Assembly (NCBI RefSeq): GCF_009649685.1
Contig: NZ_WJPK01000002.1
Span: 1,094,202-1,158,201 of the forward strand
Origin: Flavobacteriaceae bacterium EG-1
GTDB lineage: Bacteria; Bacteroidota; Bacteroidia; Flavobacteriales; Flavobacteriaceae
Direction of reading: 5' to 3'
DNA: 64,000 bases
The notes beneath the pieces are model-generated. The model had not been told where the DNA came from and did not search any database. It saw only the letters and a list, made by a program, of their open reading frames with translations. The first letter of the stretch is position 1. Each line of letters opens with the position of its first letter. Positions 27,030-36,408 of the stretch are shown here, in pieces. The translations under genes and the position numbers were made by a program.

Positions 27030-27362
27030 ATGCTAAACTCTAATCGCAAAATATTTGTTTATATACTTATTGTCTTTTTAATACTCATTGCAATATTATT
27101 ATACTTAAATGCAGAGGCTAAAGGTTTTCCTGATGGGCATTTAACCGAACTTGATAAAGCAGAAAAACCTTTGTATTATTTTACAAGTATTCTGAGTTTT
27201 ACGGTTGGACTTTTCTTTTTTTATTTAACCAAATTTAAAAGTAATACTTATGTCAAAAGATTTTTCTTTCCAACACTAGTTTTTCTTGTTATAGTTTTTT
27301 TACTAATTGGATGTCTAGATTGGTACTTTATTACAATTTTAGATAATGGTTCGGGAGGGTAA
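27030..27362 (+). CDS. Small membrane protein of unknown function
   Basis: 110 residues with three hydrophobic segments (about 8-27, 50-70 and 80-104). A short loop (NAEAKGFPDGHLTELDKAEKP) between the first two is the only polar stretch of note. No family recognised. The start lies 69 bp after the alpha-2-macroglobulin stop on the same strand, so it may be cotranscribed. The palindromic terminator at 27462-27493 lies 100 bp downstream and would end this transcript. Confidence 0.7.
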   Translation: MLNSNRKIFVYILIVFLILIAILLYLNAEAKGFPDGHLTELDKAEKPLYYFTSILSFTVGLFFFYLTKFKSNTYVKRFFFPTLVFLVIVFLLIGCLDWYFITILDNGSGG

Positions 27363-27461
27363 ATTCACGAAATAATACGATTAAAAAATTAAAGTTAGAT
27401 TGTTGTTCGATCACACATAGCTGGTTTAAATTAAACTAAAATATTTTAAAAATTCGAACAA

Positions 27462-27493
27462 AAAAAAGGAATCGTTTCAAACGATTCCTTTTT
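27462..27493. terminator. Bidirectional terminator between convergent genes
   Basis: Near-perfect palindrome AAAAAGGAATCGTTT / AAACGATTCCTTTTT centred on C27478, with an A-run on the left and a T-run on the right. It lies between the plus-strand membrane protein (ends 27362) and the minus-strand PepSY-like protein (ends 27538). Confidence 0.9.
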
Positions 27494-27537
27494 CAATATT
27501 AGTATGGAATAAATCCATATTAATTACTATATTTTAA

Positions 27538-27837
27538 CTACTCAATAGTTTTACCTTCTTCATTAAGAGTTAATGAACCTACTGTTCCATCTTCTAAAGC
27601 AACTTCTAACTTGTAATGATTTTCTTCGTTTTTCTGTGCTTTATTTATAGTTGAACCTGGGTAACTAGCTTCAATCATATCCGATACAGCTTGAGGAACT
27701 TCTTCCACAGAAATATCAGTAAAACTATCTTGAGCAATTACTTCAGTTGCTGTATCTTGAGCTTCAGTTGCAGCTTCTTGAGCAAATGTTACAAAACTTC
27801 CTAATGCGAATACTGCTGTAAAAATTAATTTTTTCAT
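27538..27837 (-). CDS. Small periplasmic PepSY-like protein
   Basis: 99 residues. A clean signal peptide (MKKLIFTAVFALGSFVTFA, cleavage before QEAAT) is followed by an acidic Ala/Thr-rich spacer and a C-terminal 50-residue unit, VPQAVSDMIEASYPGSTI then HYKLEVALEDG and GSLTLNEEGKTIE. This unit has the helix-plus-strands pattern of PepSY-like (DUF2874-type) domains found in many small Bacteroidota periplasmic proteins. Only one such unit is present. Function unknown; related proteins are often envelope-stress responsive. Confidence 0.78.
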   Translation of the reverse strand: MKKLIFTAVFALGSFVTFAQEAATEAQDTATEVIAQDSFTDISVEEVPQAVSDMIEASYPGSTINKAQKNEENHYKLEVALEDGTVGSLTLNEEGKTIE

Positions 27838-28075
27838 AATTCAAATATTTTAAATTAAACTGTTATTATTAATTGTTTAACCTATTTGAAAATAATGTGC
27901 CATCATTATTCACAAAATTAAGTTGTTGATTTTCAATTAATTATGAAATAATAGAAAATAAGTTGTTGTGTATTTATGTAGTAATATGTAACAAAATGTG
28001 TAATAATTTCACAACTTCAATTGAATGTTTGTTTTGTAAATTATCACCACTACTACTTTTTAATAGTGCATAATG

Positions 28076-28582
28076 TTAAACTTCAGAAGATTCAGATTCC
28101 TCTTTCTTTAAAACTTTAGAAAATATAAAAACACCAATTTCCTTAATTGGTTCATACAATACAGATTGCTCTACATTATTATTTTTAACTAAACCCAACG
28201 AACTATTAGCTCGTTCAATAAACACAAGAATAGCTCCTAAAATAACAGCTACTTTAAGTGCACCAAAAAGTGCACCTGCAATCTTATTTAGTAGCCCTAA
28301 CATGGCGAAATTAGCAACCTTAGTTAATAGTTTTGCAAGTAAATTTACTGCAATTACTATTAAAATAAATGTAATGATAAATGAAGTTGTACTTATATAG
28401 CGTTCGTCCCAATTCATATTTTCAGATAGATAATCGCCAACATAATAAGAGAAATGAATAGCTCCGAAAATACCGGCAATCAGGGCTATTATTGAAGCAA
28501 GTTCTACTAAAAGACCATTTTTAAGCCCTTTATAAAGGCCATAAACGAGCAGTATACCTAATATAATATCTAAAAAACTCAT
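28076..28582 (-). CDS. CvpA family membrane protein
   Basis: 168 residues with four membrane helices (about 3-20, 25-48, 62-85 and 100-123) and a charged C-terminal tail. The opening FLDIILGILLVYGLYKGLKNGLL is the CvpA signature; the glycine-rich helix ALFGALKVAVILG is also typical. CvpA proteins are inner-membrane proteins linked to colicin V production in E. coli and more widely to envelope stress tolerance. The gene appears to stand alone, divergent from the operon that ends in pbpC. Confidence 0.9.
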   Translation of the reverse strand: MSFLDIILGILLVYGLYKGLKNGLLVELASIIALIAGIFGAIHFSYYVGDYLSENMNWDERYISTTSFIITFILIVIAVNLLAKLLTKVANFAMLGLLNKIAGALFGALKVAVILGAILVFIERANSSLGLVKNNNVEQSVLYEPIKEIGVFIFSKVLKKEESESSEV

Positions 28583-28668
28583 GCAACAAATATAGCTTTT
28601 TGATTTGTACCTTTGAATTCGCTTTGCACGTATGTAAGGTCTAAATCTTTTTTGAATATTTTGTAATA

Positions 28669-29025
28669 ATGTCTAGAGATATACAATTAAAAGAACGTTG
28701 GGATGTATTGGTTGAAAAACTATCTACTCAATTTGCGGATGGTGATGTTTTAGAATTGGATGCCATTATTTATTTAGTGGGAATACAAGAATTAGGACAA
28801 TACCATAAAAAGTATAAAAAAGATGATAAATTAGATTTAATGCATATTTCTATTTGTCGTTTGTTAGAGCCTTATGGTTATTATGAGTTTGATTATTTTG
28901 ATGAAGAGGGTTGGCCACATTACATTGTTAAAGAAGAATTACCAACACTAAAAGCCGGTGAGCAGTCTGTATTAATGAAAGAAGCCATTGTAAATTATTT
29001 TATAGAGAAGAAATACATTAATTAA
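28669..29025 (+). CDS. Conserved-looking hypothetical protein upstream of pbpC
   Basis: 118 residues, soluble, acidic, without signal peptide. Helical N-terminus (LKERWDVLVEKLSTQF) followed by an acidic aromatic stretch (GYYEFDYFDEEGWPHY) that looks like a conserved surface. I do not recognise a domain. It starts a tight three-gene unit: its TAA is followed after 2 bp by the TTG start of the monooxygenase-like gene, which in turn overlaps pbpC. It may therefore act with PBP1C, but that is context only. Confidence 0.7.
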   Translation: MSRDIQLKERWDVLVEKLSTQFADGDVLELDAIIYLVGIQELGQYHKKYKKDDKLDLMHISICRLLEPYGYYEFDYFDEEGWPHYIVKEELPTLKAGEQSVLMKEAIVNYFIEKKYIN

Positions 29026-29027
29026 TT

Positions 29028-29336
29028 TTGGAAACAAAAAAACCATATTATGCGGTAATATTCACTTCTACATTAACAAACAATGTTGGAGGTTATTCCG
29101 AAATGGCGCAGCGTATAGCTGATTTAGCTAAAATTCAACCTGGATATATCGATTTTGAAAGTGCTAGAGATGAAATTGGAATTTCAATAAGTTATTGGGA
29201 AAGTTTAGAAGCCATTGCAAATTGGAAGGCGAATACAGAACACTTATTGGCACAAGAAAAAGGAATCAAAGATTTTTATTCTTATTATAAGGTTCGCATT
29301 TGTTTAGTTGAACGTGAATATGAATTTAAAAGGTAA
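29028..29336 (+). CDS. ABM-family (antibiotic biosynthesis monooxygenase-like) protein
   Basis: 102 residues with the dimeric alpha-beta barrel pattern of the ABM family: YYAVIFTSTL strand, helix MAQRIADLAKIQPGYIDFESAR, then ISYWESLEAIANWKANTEH. The family includes haem-degrading and quinol-oxidising enzymes and many uncharacterised stress proteins; catalytic residues vary, so the activity is open. The only sensible start is TTG at 29028, directly after the upstream stop, implying translational coupling. Its 3' end overlaps pbpC by 17 bp. Confidence 0.8.
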   Translation: METKKPYYAVIFTSTLTNNVGGYSEMAQRIADLAKIQPGYIDFESARDEIGISISYWESLEAIANWKANTEHLLAQEKGIKDFYSYYKVRICLVEREYEFKR

Positions 29337-31698
29337 TTTTCAGAATTCTATTGAGTTTGGTTTTATTTCAAGATTAAAACGGCACCCAAAAAAAATAGTT
29401 CTTTTAGCAATTATAGGTATTGCTTATTATTTATGTCTTCCAAAAAAATTATTTAATTCTCCAACTGCAACCGTAATAGAAAGTAAAAATGGGCAACTTT
29501 TAGGTGCTCAAATTGCTAAAGACGGACAATGGCGTTTTCCTATGGTTGATAGTGTTCCAAGTAAATTTGAGGCTTGTTTGTTACACTTTGAGGATGCTCA
29601 TTTTTACCAACACCCTGGTTTTAATCCTGTTTCAATGGTAAAAGCTATTGACGATAATATAACTGCAGGTAAAGTAGTACGTGGGGGAAGTACAATTACG
29701 CAACAAGTAATTCGACTTTCTAGAAAAGGTAAAAAGCGATCATATATCGAAAAATTAGTTGAACTTATTTTAGCAACTCGATTAGAATTTCGTTGTACTA
29801 AAGATGAAATTTTAAAATTGTACGCAAGTCATGCGCCTTTTGGAGGAAATGTAGTAGGATTAGAAGTGGCCGCATGGCGCTATTACGGATTGCAACCACA
29901 TCAATTGTCGTGGGCAGAATCTGCAACCTTAGCGGTATTACCCAATGCACCAAGTTTAATTTATCCAGGAAAGAATCAAGAGCGACTTTTGCACAAAAGA
30001 AACCGTTTGCTCAAAAAGCTTTTTGTTGAAGCGGTAATTGATAGTACAACTTATGAGCTTGCACTTCTTGAAACATTACCACAAAAACCTTTTGCCTTGC
30101 CCCAATTAGCGAATCATTTGGTTCAATACACTGCCAAACGGAATAAAGGGAAAAAAGTTCGGACTACTGTAGATTTGAGGCTACAAGAAAATGTAAATGC
30201 TATTGTAAATAAACATCATCAACAATTATCTCAAAATCAAGTTCATAATATTGCTGTTTTAGTTTTAGATGTAAATTCAAGAAAAGTATTGTCATATGTT
30301 GGTAATACTGCGACCACTAAAGAGCATCAAAAAGACGTTGATATGATACAGGCTAATCGTAGTACTGGTAGTACGATAAAACCCCTTTTATATGCTGCTA
30401 TGTTAGATGCTGGTGAATTGATGCCAGATATGTTGGTTGCCGATGTGCCTACACAAATAGCAGGTTATACTCCTGAAAATTTTAGCCAAGATTACAGTGG
30501 AGCGGTAAAGGCTAAAACTGCATTAGCGCAGTCTTTAAATATACCTGCAGTTCGGTTATTACAACGATATGGACTCGATAAATTTAGAAATCAATTAAAT
30601 TTCTTTAAACTACGCGGACTTAATAAACAAGCAGAACATTATGGGTTAACATTAATTTTAGGTGGAGCGGAAACTAACCTTTGGGATTTATGTAAAACAT
30701 ACGCCTCAATGGCTGCTACAATTAATCATTTTAATACTACTTCAAGTGAGTATTTTGAAAATGAATTTGTGGAACCGGTGATAAAAAAGGACCAGGTGGT
30801 TGATTTTGGAAATAAGTCAATTGAAAAAACCATTTTTGATGCCGGTAGCATCTATCTCACATTTGAAGCAATGAAAGAAGTTAACCGCCCAGAAGGTAGT
30901 GAATCATGGGAGTTTTTTGATTCTTCTAAAGAGATTGCATGGAAAACTGGTACTAGTTTTGGTAATAAAGATGCATGGTCTATTGGAGTAACAAAAGACT
31001 TTGTGGTTGGTATTTGGGTGGGAAATGCCGATGGTGAAGGGAGACCAAATATGACAGGTGTTACTAGCGCTGCCCCTATTTTATTTGATGTTTTTGATGT
31101 GCTTCCCGAATCAGAATGGTTTCAAAAACCTTTAGACGAGTTTACGGAAATTACTATTTGCGAAGAGAGTGGATTTTTGGCATCTGAAATTTGTCCGAAG
31201 AAAATTATCGAGATTCCAAACAAAGAAAATTTTGTTCAAGTCTGTAAATATCATCGTTCTGTTCAATTAGACTTTGGCCGCAAATTTAGAGTGAATTCTT
31301 CCTGTGTAGATTTATCAAAATCTGTGACTGATTCTTGGTTTGTACTTCCGCCATTAATGGAATTCTACTTCCGTAAGAATCATCCAACATATAAAATGCT
31401 ACCACCTTTAAAAGAAAATTGTCAGCCAACAGACGTATCACCATTAGAATTTATTTACCCTAAGAATGGAGGCAAGATAACTTTACCAAAAAATTTTGAT
31501 GGAAGCATTAACGAGCTAGCAGTTAAGTTGGCTCATCCGAAACCAGAAACAGTAGTATACTGGTATTTAAATGAGCAGTTTATTGGAGAAACAGAACAAT
31601 TTCATGAGATGGGAGTAATTGCTTCAACGGGTAATCATAAAATAACTGTTGTAGATGCTCTGGGTAATGAAGCTGTAGTACATTTTGATATTGAATAA
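29320..31698 (+). CDS. pbpC: Penicillin-binding protein 1C
   Basis: 792 residues from ATG 29320; a TTG at 29308 would add 4 residues. Order: short basic cytoplasmic tail, membrane helix about 24-42, glycosyltransferase-51 domain about 60-230 with FEDAHFYQHPGF and GGSTITQQ, and a transpeptidase domain about 290-590 with the active-site STIK (near 350) and KTGTS (near 540). Last comes a C-terminal BiPBP_C-type domain about 695-792. It polymerises peptidoglycan in the periplasm. PBP1C commonly pairs with alpha-2-macroglobulin; here both are in the same neighbourhood but separated by four small genes. Confidence 0.93.
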   Translation: MNLKGNFQNSIEFGFISRLKRHPKKIVLLAIIGIAYYLCLPKKLFNSPTATVIESKNGQLLGAQIAKDGQWRFPMVDSVPSKFEACLLHFEDAHFYQHPGFNPVSMVKAIDDNITAGKVVRGGSTITQQVIRLSRKGKKRSYIEKLVELILATRLEFRCTKDEILKLYASHAPFGGNVVGLEVAAWRYYGLQPHQLSWAESATLAVLPNAPSLIYPGKNQERLLHKRNRLLKKLFVEAVIDSTTYELALLETLPQKPFALPQLANHLVQYTAKRNKGKKVRTTVDLRLQENVNAIVNKHHQQLSQNQVHNIAVLVLDVNSRKVLSYVGNTATTKEHQKDVDMIQANRSTGSTIKPLLYAAMLDAGELMPDMLVADVPTQIAGYTPENFSQDYSGAVKAKTALAQSLNIPAVRLLQRYGLDKFRNQLNFFKLRGLNKQAEHYGLTLILGGAETNLWDLCKTYASMAATINHFNTTSSEYFENEFVEPVIKKDQVVDFGNKSIEKTIFDAGSIYLTFEAMKEVNRPEGSESWEFFDSSKEIAWKTGTSFGNKDAWSIGVTKDFVVGIWVGNADGEGRPNMTGVTSAAPILFDVFDVLPESEWFQKPLDEFTEITICEESGFLASEICPKKIIEIPNKENFVQVCKYHRSVQLDFGRKFRVNSSCVDLSKSVTDSWFVLPPLMEFYFRKNHPTYKMLPPLKENCQPTDVSPLEFIYPKNGGKITLPKNFDGSINELAVKLAHPKPETVVYWYLNEQFIGETEQFHEMGVIASTGNHKITVVDALGNEAVVHFDIE

Positions 31699-31705
31699 TA
31701 TTACC

Positions 31706-31737
31706 TTTTCGATTCCGCTCATTTACCGTTATATTTG
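31706..31737 (+). promoter_or_regulatory. Promoter of glpK
   Basis: A full match to the Bacteroidota -7 consensus TAnnTTTG (TATATTTG, 31730-31737), with TTTTC as a -33-like element 19 bp upstream and the glpK start 28 bp downstream. Confidence 0.6.
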
Positions 31738-31764
31738 GTAAGATACCTCTAAAACTATTCAACC

Positions 31765-33252
31765 ATGCCAGAAAAGTATATTGTTTCTCTTGATCAAGGC
31801 ACGACAAGTAGCCGCGCATTATTAATTAATTCTGAAGGATCTATTGTTGCAATGGAGCAACAAGAATTTCCACAAATTTTTCCTAAGCCTGGATGGGTAG
31901 AACACAACCCAAAAGAAATATTAGGTTCTCAAATTGCTGTTTTAAAACAATTATTACATAATCAGAATATAGATCCAATTTCAATTAAAGGCATTGGTAT
32001 CACAAATCAACGTGAAACCACCTTGGTATGGAATAAAAACACGGGCGAACCTGTTTATAACGCCATAGTTTGGCAAGATAAGCGGACTGCGAATATTTGT
32101 GAAGATTTAAAAGAACGTGGATTATCCGACTATGTAAATAAAACTACAGGTTTAGTAATTGATTCGTATTTCTCTGCTACCAAAGTAAAATGGATTTTAG
32201 ATAATGTGCCTGGAGCAAAAGCACAAGCTGAAAATGGTGAGCTAATAATGGGTACTGTAGATACTTGGCTAGTTTGGAATATGACGAAACGCGCCAATCA
32301 CGTAACAGACTACACGAATGCTTCACGTACAATGCTATATGATATCTCGGAATTGGAATGGGATCTAAAACTATTAAAAGAATTGGAAATTCCTGAAAGT
32401 ATGCTGCCAACGGTGAGCCCGTCTTCACATCATTTTGGTGATTATGAATATGAAGGCGTGAAAATACCAATTGCAGGAATTGCAGGGGATCAGCAAGCGG
32501 CATTATTTGGTCAGGCTTGTTTTGAGAAAGGCACAGCTAAAAACACGTATGGGACGGGCTGTTTTATGTTAATGAATACAGGTCAAAAACCGCAATTCTC
32601 CGAAAATGGTTTATTAACTACAATAGCTTACGGCTTAGATGGTAAAGTTTTTTATGCATTAGAGGGCAGTATTTTTATTGCTGGAGCAGCAATCCAATGG
32701 CTTAGAGATGGATTGAAATTAATTAAGAATGCTAAAGAAACAGAAGCTTTGGCGGAATCTGTGCCCGGTGAAAGCTCGGTATATGTGGTGCCGGCATTTG
32801 CAGGTCTTGGCGCGCCATATTGGGATATGTATGCGCGTGGAGCTGTTTTTGGATTAACAAGAGACACCGGAAAAGCACATTTAGCGAAAGCAACATTAGA
32901 ATCTTTAGCCTATCAAACAAAAGATATTCTGAATGCCATGCAAGAAGATTCCGGAGTTGAATTGGCTAATTTAAGAGTAGACGGTGGCGCTTGCGCAAAT
33001 AATTATTTAATGCAATTTCAATCGAATATTTTGGGATGCGAAGTTCATCGTCCGAAAGTAATTGAATCTACAGCTATGGGAGCTGCTTTTTTAGCTGGAA
33101 TACAAGTGGGAATTTGGAAACAAAGTGATATCAATCAAAAAAGAGCTGTAGATAAGATTTTTGAACCTACTTTTGAACAAGAAAAACGAGATCGATTGTA
33201 TAGTAAATGGCAAAAAGCCGTCAAACGTACCAAAGGCTGGGAATTAGACTAA
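31765..33252 (+). CDS. glpK: Glycerol kinase
   Basis: 495 residues of the FGGY kinase family with the usual glycerol kinase length. The N-terminal phosphate loop is [11 protein letters not shown], the mid-region [10 protein letters not shown] and [13 protein letters not shown]. The C-terminal signature [18 protein letters not shown] and catalytic Asp area are intact. It converts glycerol to glycerol-3-phosphate in the cytoplasm. The next gene is glpD 50 bp downstream, so the pair carries out glycerol entry into glycolysis. No glycerol facilitator gene is seen nearby. Confidence 0.97.
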   Translation: MPEKYIVSLDQGTTSSRALLINSEGSIVAMEQQEFPQIFPKPGWVEHNPKEILGSQIAVLKQLLHNQNIDPISIKGIGITNQRETTLVWNKNTGEPVYNAIVWQDKRTANICEDLKERGLSDYVNKTTGLVIDSYFSATKVKWILDNVPGAKAQAENGELIMGTVDTWLVWNMTKRANHVTDYTNASRTMLYDISELEWDLKLLKELEIPESMLPTVSPSSHHFGDYEYEGVKIPIAGIAGDQQAALFGQACFEKGTAKNTYGTGCFMLMNTGQKPQFSENGLLTTIAYGLDGKVFYALEGSIFIAGAAIQWLRDGLKLIKNAKETEALAESVPGESSVYVVPAFAGLGAPYWDMYARGAVFGLTRDTGKAHLAKATLESLAYQTKDILNAMQEDSGVELANLRVDGGACANNYLMQFQSNILGCEVHRPKVIESTAMGAAFLAGIQVGIWKQSDINQKRAVDKIFEPTFEQEKRDRLYSKWQKAVKRTKGWELD

Positions 33253-33302
33253 TTCGATTTCATTTTATAATTCTTTGGATTAATAAAATCAGATAAATTT
33301 TC

Positions 33303-34970
33303 ATGAAAAACATACCCTTTTCAAACCTAAATAGAGCTGCAACTATCAAAAAAGTTGCAGATGAAGAATTTGACCTTGTTGTTATTGGTGGCGGTATTAC
33401 CGGTGGTGGAATTGCATTGGATGCTGCTTCACGAGGATTGAAAGTTGCCTTAGTTGAAAAAGGTGATTTTGCTTCTGGTACAAGTAGTAAATCTACTAAA
33501 TTGATACATGGTGGATTACGATATCTTAAGCAATTTGATTTTTGGTTGGTTAAGGAAGTTGGTTCCGAACGTGCTATTGTACATAAATTGGCGCCACATT
33601 TAGTGATACCAGAAAAGATGCTCCTTCCACTAATTGAAAATGGATCTTACGGAAAATGGTTAGCCTCTATTGGGTTAAAAGTGTATGATATTTTAGCACA
33701 GGTAACAGGTGATGACAAAAGAAAGATGCTTGAAAAGAAAGAAGCATTGAAATTAGAGCCCTTACTTCCAAAGAAAATATTAAAAGGAGCGGGGTATTAT
33801 GCTGAATATAGAACAGATGATGCGCGTTTAACTATTGAAAATATAAAAACAAGTTTACAGTTTGGGGCGATACCTTTAAACTATGCAGAAGTTACCGACT
33901 TTATATATACCGATGAAAGAGTAGCAGGGGTAAAAATTAAAGATGTTATTTCAGGTGAAGATTTTAAAATAAAATCGAAATATGTAATTAGTGCTGCCGG
34001 TCCTTGGGTAGATGAATTGCGTAGCAAAAACAATTCTAAAAAAGGTAAACAGTTGCATTTAACTAAAGGTGTACATTTGGTTTTTCCATATGAAAAATTG
34101 CCCGTTAAACATTCTGTTTATTTTGATATCCCCGATGGACGAATGATGTTTGCTATTCCTCGTGGTAAAATTACTTATGTAGGTACTACGGATACTAATT
34201 TTAATAAGGATAAAGATAATGTTGATATCGATTTAGCCGATGCTATTTATTTGTTGTCCGCAGTAAATCATATGTTTCCAAAAATAAATTTAGAGATGGA
34301 AGATATAATTTCTTCATGGGCGGGACTGAGACCCTTAATACATGAAGAAGGTAAATCGGCCTCTGAACTTTCACGTAAAGATGAGATTTTTACCTCAAAT
34401 ACGGGCTTAATTAGTATAGCAGGAGGTAAGCTGACTGGCTACCGGAAAATGGCTGAACGTGTAGTAAATCGTATTTCTAAAAAGATTGAAGAGGAAGGTG
34501 GTGCAGAACTAAAGGAATGTGCTACAGATAAAATTCCACTTTGTGGTAATGTAGATTTTAAAAAGGCAAAACATGTAAAAAAATATATCGATGAGATTCA
34601 TAGTCGTATAAAACCTGATGGTTTTACAAAACATGATGCTTGGTTTTTAGTTACTAATTATGGGAAACAAACAGAAACTATTTTAGATACATATACTTCT
34701 TTAAAAGATGAAGATATCTACGAACGAATGGCAAAAGCAGAATTGCGTTTCGGTATCGATTTCGAAATGATACAAACGCCGATGGACTTTTTTATCAGAA
34801 GAACAGGTCGATTGTATTTTGATATTGATAGTGTACGCAATCTTTTAGAACCTATTCTTTCTGAGTTTAAATCTATATTTAATGTTGAAGACTCTCAAAT
34901 TACAGAGTGGCGAGAAAATATTTTAGCTGAAATTGATACGCACTCAAATTTCACATTAGATCGCATGTGA
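33303..34970 (+). CDS. glpD: Aerobic glycerol-3-phosphate dehydrogenase
   Basis: 555 residues. FAD-binding GGGITGGGIALDAASRG near residues 31-47, ribityl-side GTSSKSTKLIHGGLRYL, and the C-terminal DAO_C helical domain are all present. The enzyme oxidises glycerol-3-phosphate to dihydroxyacetone phosphate and passes electrons to quinone at the inner membrane. It is the second gene of the glpKD unit. The last 15 bp overlap the end of the convergent hydrolase gene, so there is no room for a separate terminator. Confidence 0.96.
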   Translation: MKNIPFSNLNRAATIKKVADEEFDLVVIGGGITGGGIALDAASRGLKVALVEKGDFASGTSSKSTKLIHGGLRYLKQFDFWLVKEVGSERAIVHKLAPHLVIPEKMLLPLIENGSYGKWLASIGLKVYDILAQVTGDDKRKMLEKKEALKLEPLLPKKILKGAGYYAEYRTDDARLTIENIKTSLQFGAIPLNYAEVTDFIYTDERVAGVKIKDVISGEDFKIKSKYVISAAGPWVDELRSKNNSKKGKQLHLTKGVHLVFPYEKLPVKHSVYFDIPDGRMMFAIPRGKITYVGTTDTNFNKDKDNVDIDLADAIYLLSAVNHMFPKINLEMEDIISSWAGLRPLIHEEGKSASELSRKDEIFTSNTGLISIAGGKLTGYRKMAERVVNRISKKIEEEGGAELKECATDKIPLCGNVDFKKAKHVKKYIDEIHSRIKPDGFTKHDAWFLVTNYGKQTETILDTYTSLKDEDIYERMAKAELRFGIDFEMIQTPMDFFIRRTGRLYFDIDSVRNLLEPILSEFKSIFNVEDSQITEWRENILAEIDTHSNFTLDRM

Positions 34971-36353
34971 TAAGTTCCATTTAATTGGAGTTGATTCTGT
35001 ACTACATTCTGAATTTGGTTTCTGTTGCGGATTATTCAGAAATTTTCGCGCAATTTCAAAAAAGCAGGGATTGTATAGATTATGGGCATCATCAGGAAAT
35101 AGGACCCCATGACCGTTTTTCAAATGTATCAGCGACTCATTCGCATTTCGTACAGGAGTTACATGATCTAGACCTCCACTGGCCATAAGTGTTGGAATAT
35201 CTGATACTATAGGTTGGTTTTCTATTTCAGGTGCTCTAAAAGAATGCCAATTAGAAAACAATTCGAAACCTGCCTTTACAAGTTCAGGTTCATCGTTAAT
35301 TAGTACAGATTGTTCAATAGATTTTTTCATAGCTGCTAAATCGTAGAAAGCAAGTTCGTCATATACCATTACCGAATAATTCATTGACCAATTAAGTAAA
35401 TCATATAGTGATTCTATTTGTTGTAAAGCACCTATAATAGGTTCGTTTTGGCCATTCTCTAGGGCTTCAATTATTAAGGGAATATTAGCAATAGTTTGAC
35501 TGTCGTAAAGTGGCAAATACAATACTAATAATGCATCTTGATAATTAAGTGTAAACGGTATTCCTTTATAATTGAAGCGTAAAGGTTGTGATTTTATATT
35601 TTTTAATGTTTTTAATAAACGCTCTTTTAAATTTGGATATCGGTCATTACAACTTTCATTTTCCTCACAACGTTTTAAAACTGAAAAAAGAGAATTTTCA
35701 AAGTCTATTATAGAATTGTTTAGGTGAGCTGTCTCTGGAGCTAAAATTCCCGCAAGTACTGCGCTTCGAACACCTTTAGGATAGTCGCGCATAATTGTAA
35801 GCCCTAGTCGAGTACCATAAGAAACACCCCAAAGATTCCATTTTTCGTAACCCAAAGTCTTTCGTAAATCTTCAAAATCCGCGGCATTTTCCCTACTGTT
35901 GTAACCAGCAAGATCTACACGTTCTCTTTTCATATTTTCTTTACAAATGGATAATATGGAGTCTTGTAACTTAATCTCTTGATGTGAATTTAAATCTTTT
36001 CTTAAAATGGTCATCATGGCTTTGCCAATGTCGGTGCAATTGGCTTCAGATTTCCCTGTCCCTCTTTGATCCATTAAAATAATATCTCTATCATTTCTTA
36101 GTGAATGATTTTTCCAAAACCCTTCCATTACTATGGTTGCACCTCCGGGTCCTCCTTGGAGATAAACGATAGGATTTTTTCTAGAGGTAGTATCTTTTGC
36201 TTTTAAAATTTTGTATTCTAAATTGAGTGTCCTAGAATTTGGATTATCTCTATTTTCAGGAACTTCTAAAATACCATCTATGATTATCCCCTCTGAATCA
36301 GAAGAACAAGCAAAAAAGAATATTGAAAATAAAAGAAGTAAAAAGAATCTCAT
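34956..36353 (-). CDS. Alpha/beta-hydrolase lipoprotein (TAP/proline-iminopeptidase-like)
   Basis: 465 residues. A short signal with lipobox (IFFFACSSDSE, Cys near 16) places it in the envelope. The fold shows the oxyanion motif QGGPGG, the segment DQRGTGKSE, the nucleophile elbow WGVSYGTRLG (Ser near 180), and a late catalytic His in FPDDAHNL after the Asp-bearing GGLDHVTP. This arrangement is the TAP-like S33 peptidase/tripeptidyl aminopeptidase type with a C-terminal TAP lid. The substrate is likely an N-terminal amino acid or short peptide. Last gene of a possible Kelch-MddA-receptor-hydrolase transcript. Confidence 0.87.
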   Translation of the reverse strand: MRFFLLLLFSIFFFACSSDSEGIIIDGILEVPENRDNPNSRTLNLEYKILKAKDTTSRKNPIVYLQGGPGGATIVMEGFWKNHSLRNDRDIILMDQRGTGKSEANCTDIGKAMMTILRKDLNSHQEIKLQDSILSICKENMKRERVDLAGYNSRENAADFEDLRKTLGYEKWNLWGVSYGTRLGLTIMRDYPKGVRSAVLAGILAPETAHLNNSIIDFENSLFSVLKRCEENESCNDRYPNLKERLLKTLKNIKSQPLRFNYKGIPFTLNYQDALLVLYLPLYDSQTIANIPLIIEALENGQNEPIIGALQQIESLYDLLNWSMNYSVMVYDELAFYDLAAMKKSIEQSVLINDEPELVKAGFELFSNWHSFRAPEIENQPIVSDIPTLMASGGLDHVTPVRNANESLIHLKNGHGVLFPDDAHNLYNPCFFEIARKFLNNPQQKPNSECSTESTPIKWNLSHAI

Positions 36354-36408
36354 AGGTTTAGTTGATGGCTACCTAAGATAGAAAACTATTTTCAATATAA
36401 CTATTTGA

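Noticed and set aside
27919-27969. Direct repeat TAAGTTGTTG-like, 40 bp apart, upstream of the PepSY-like gene
   Set aside because: Short and AT-rich, no phasing or partner site; probably chance.
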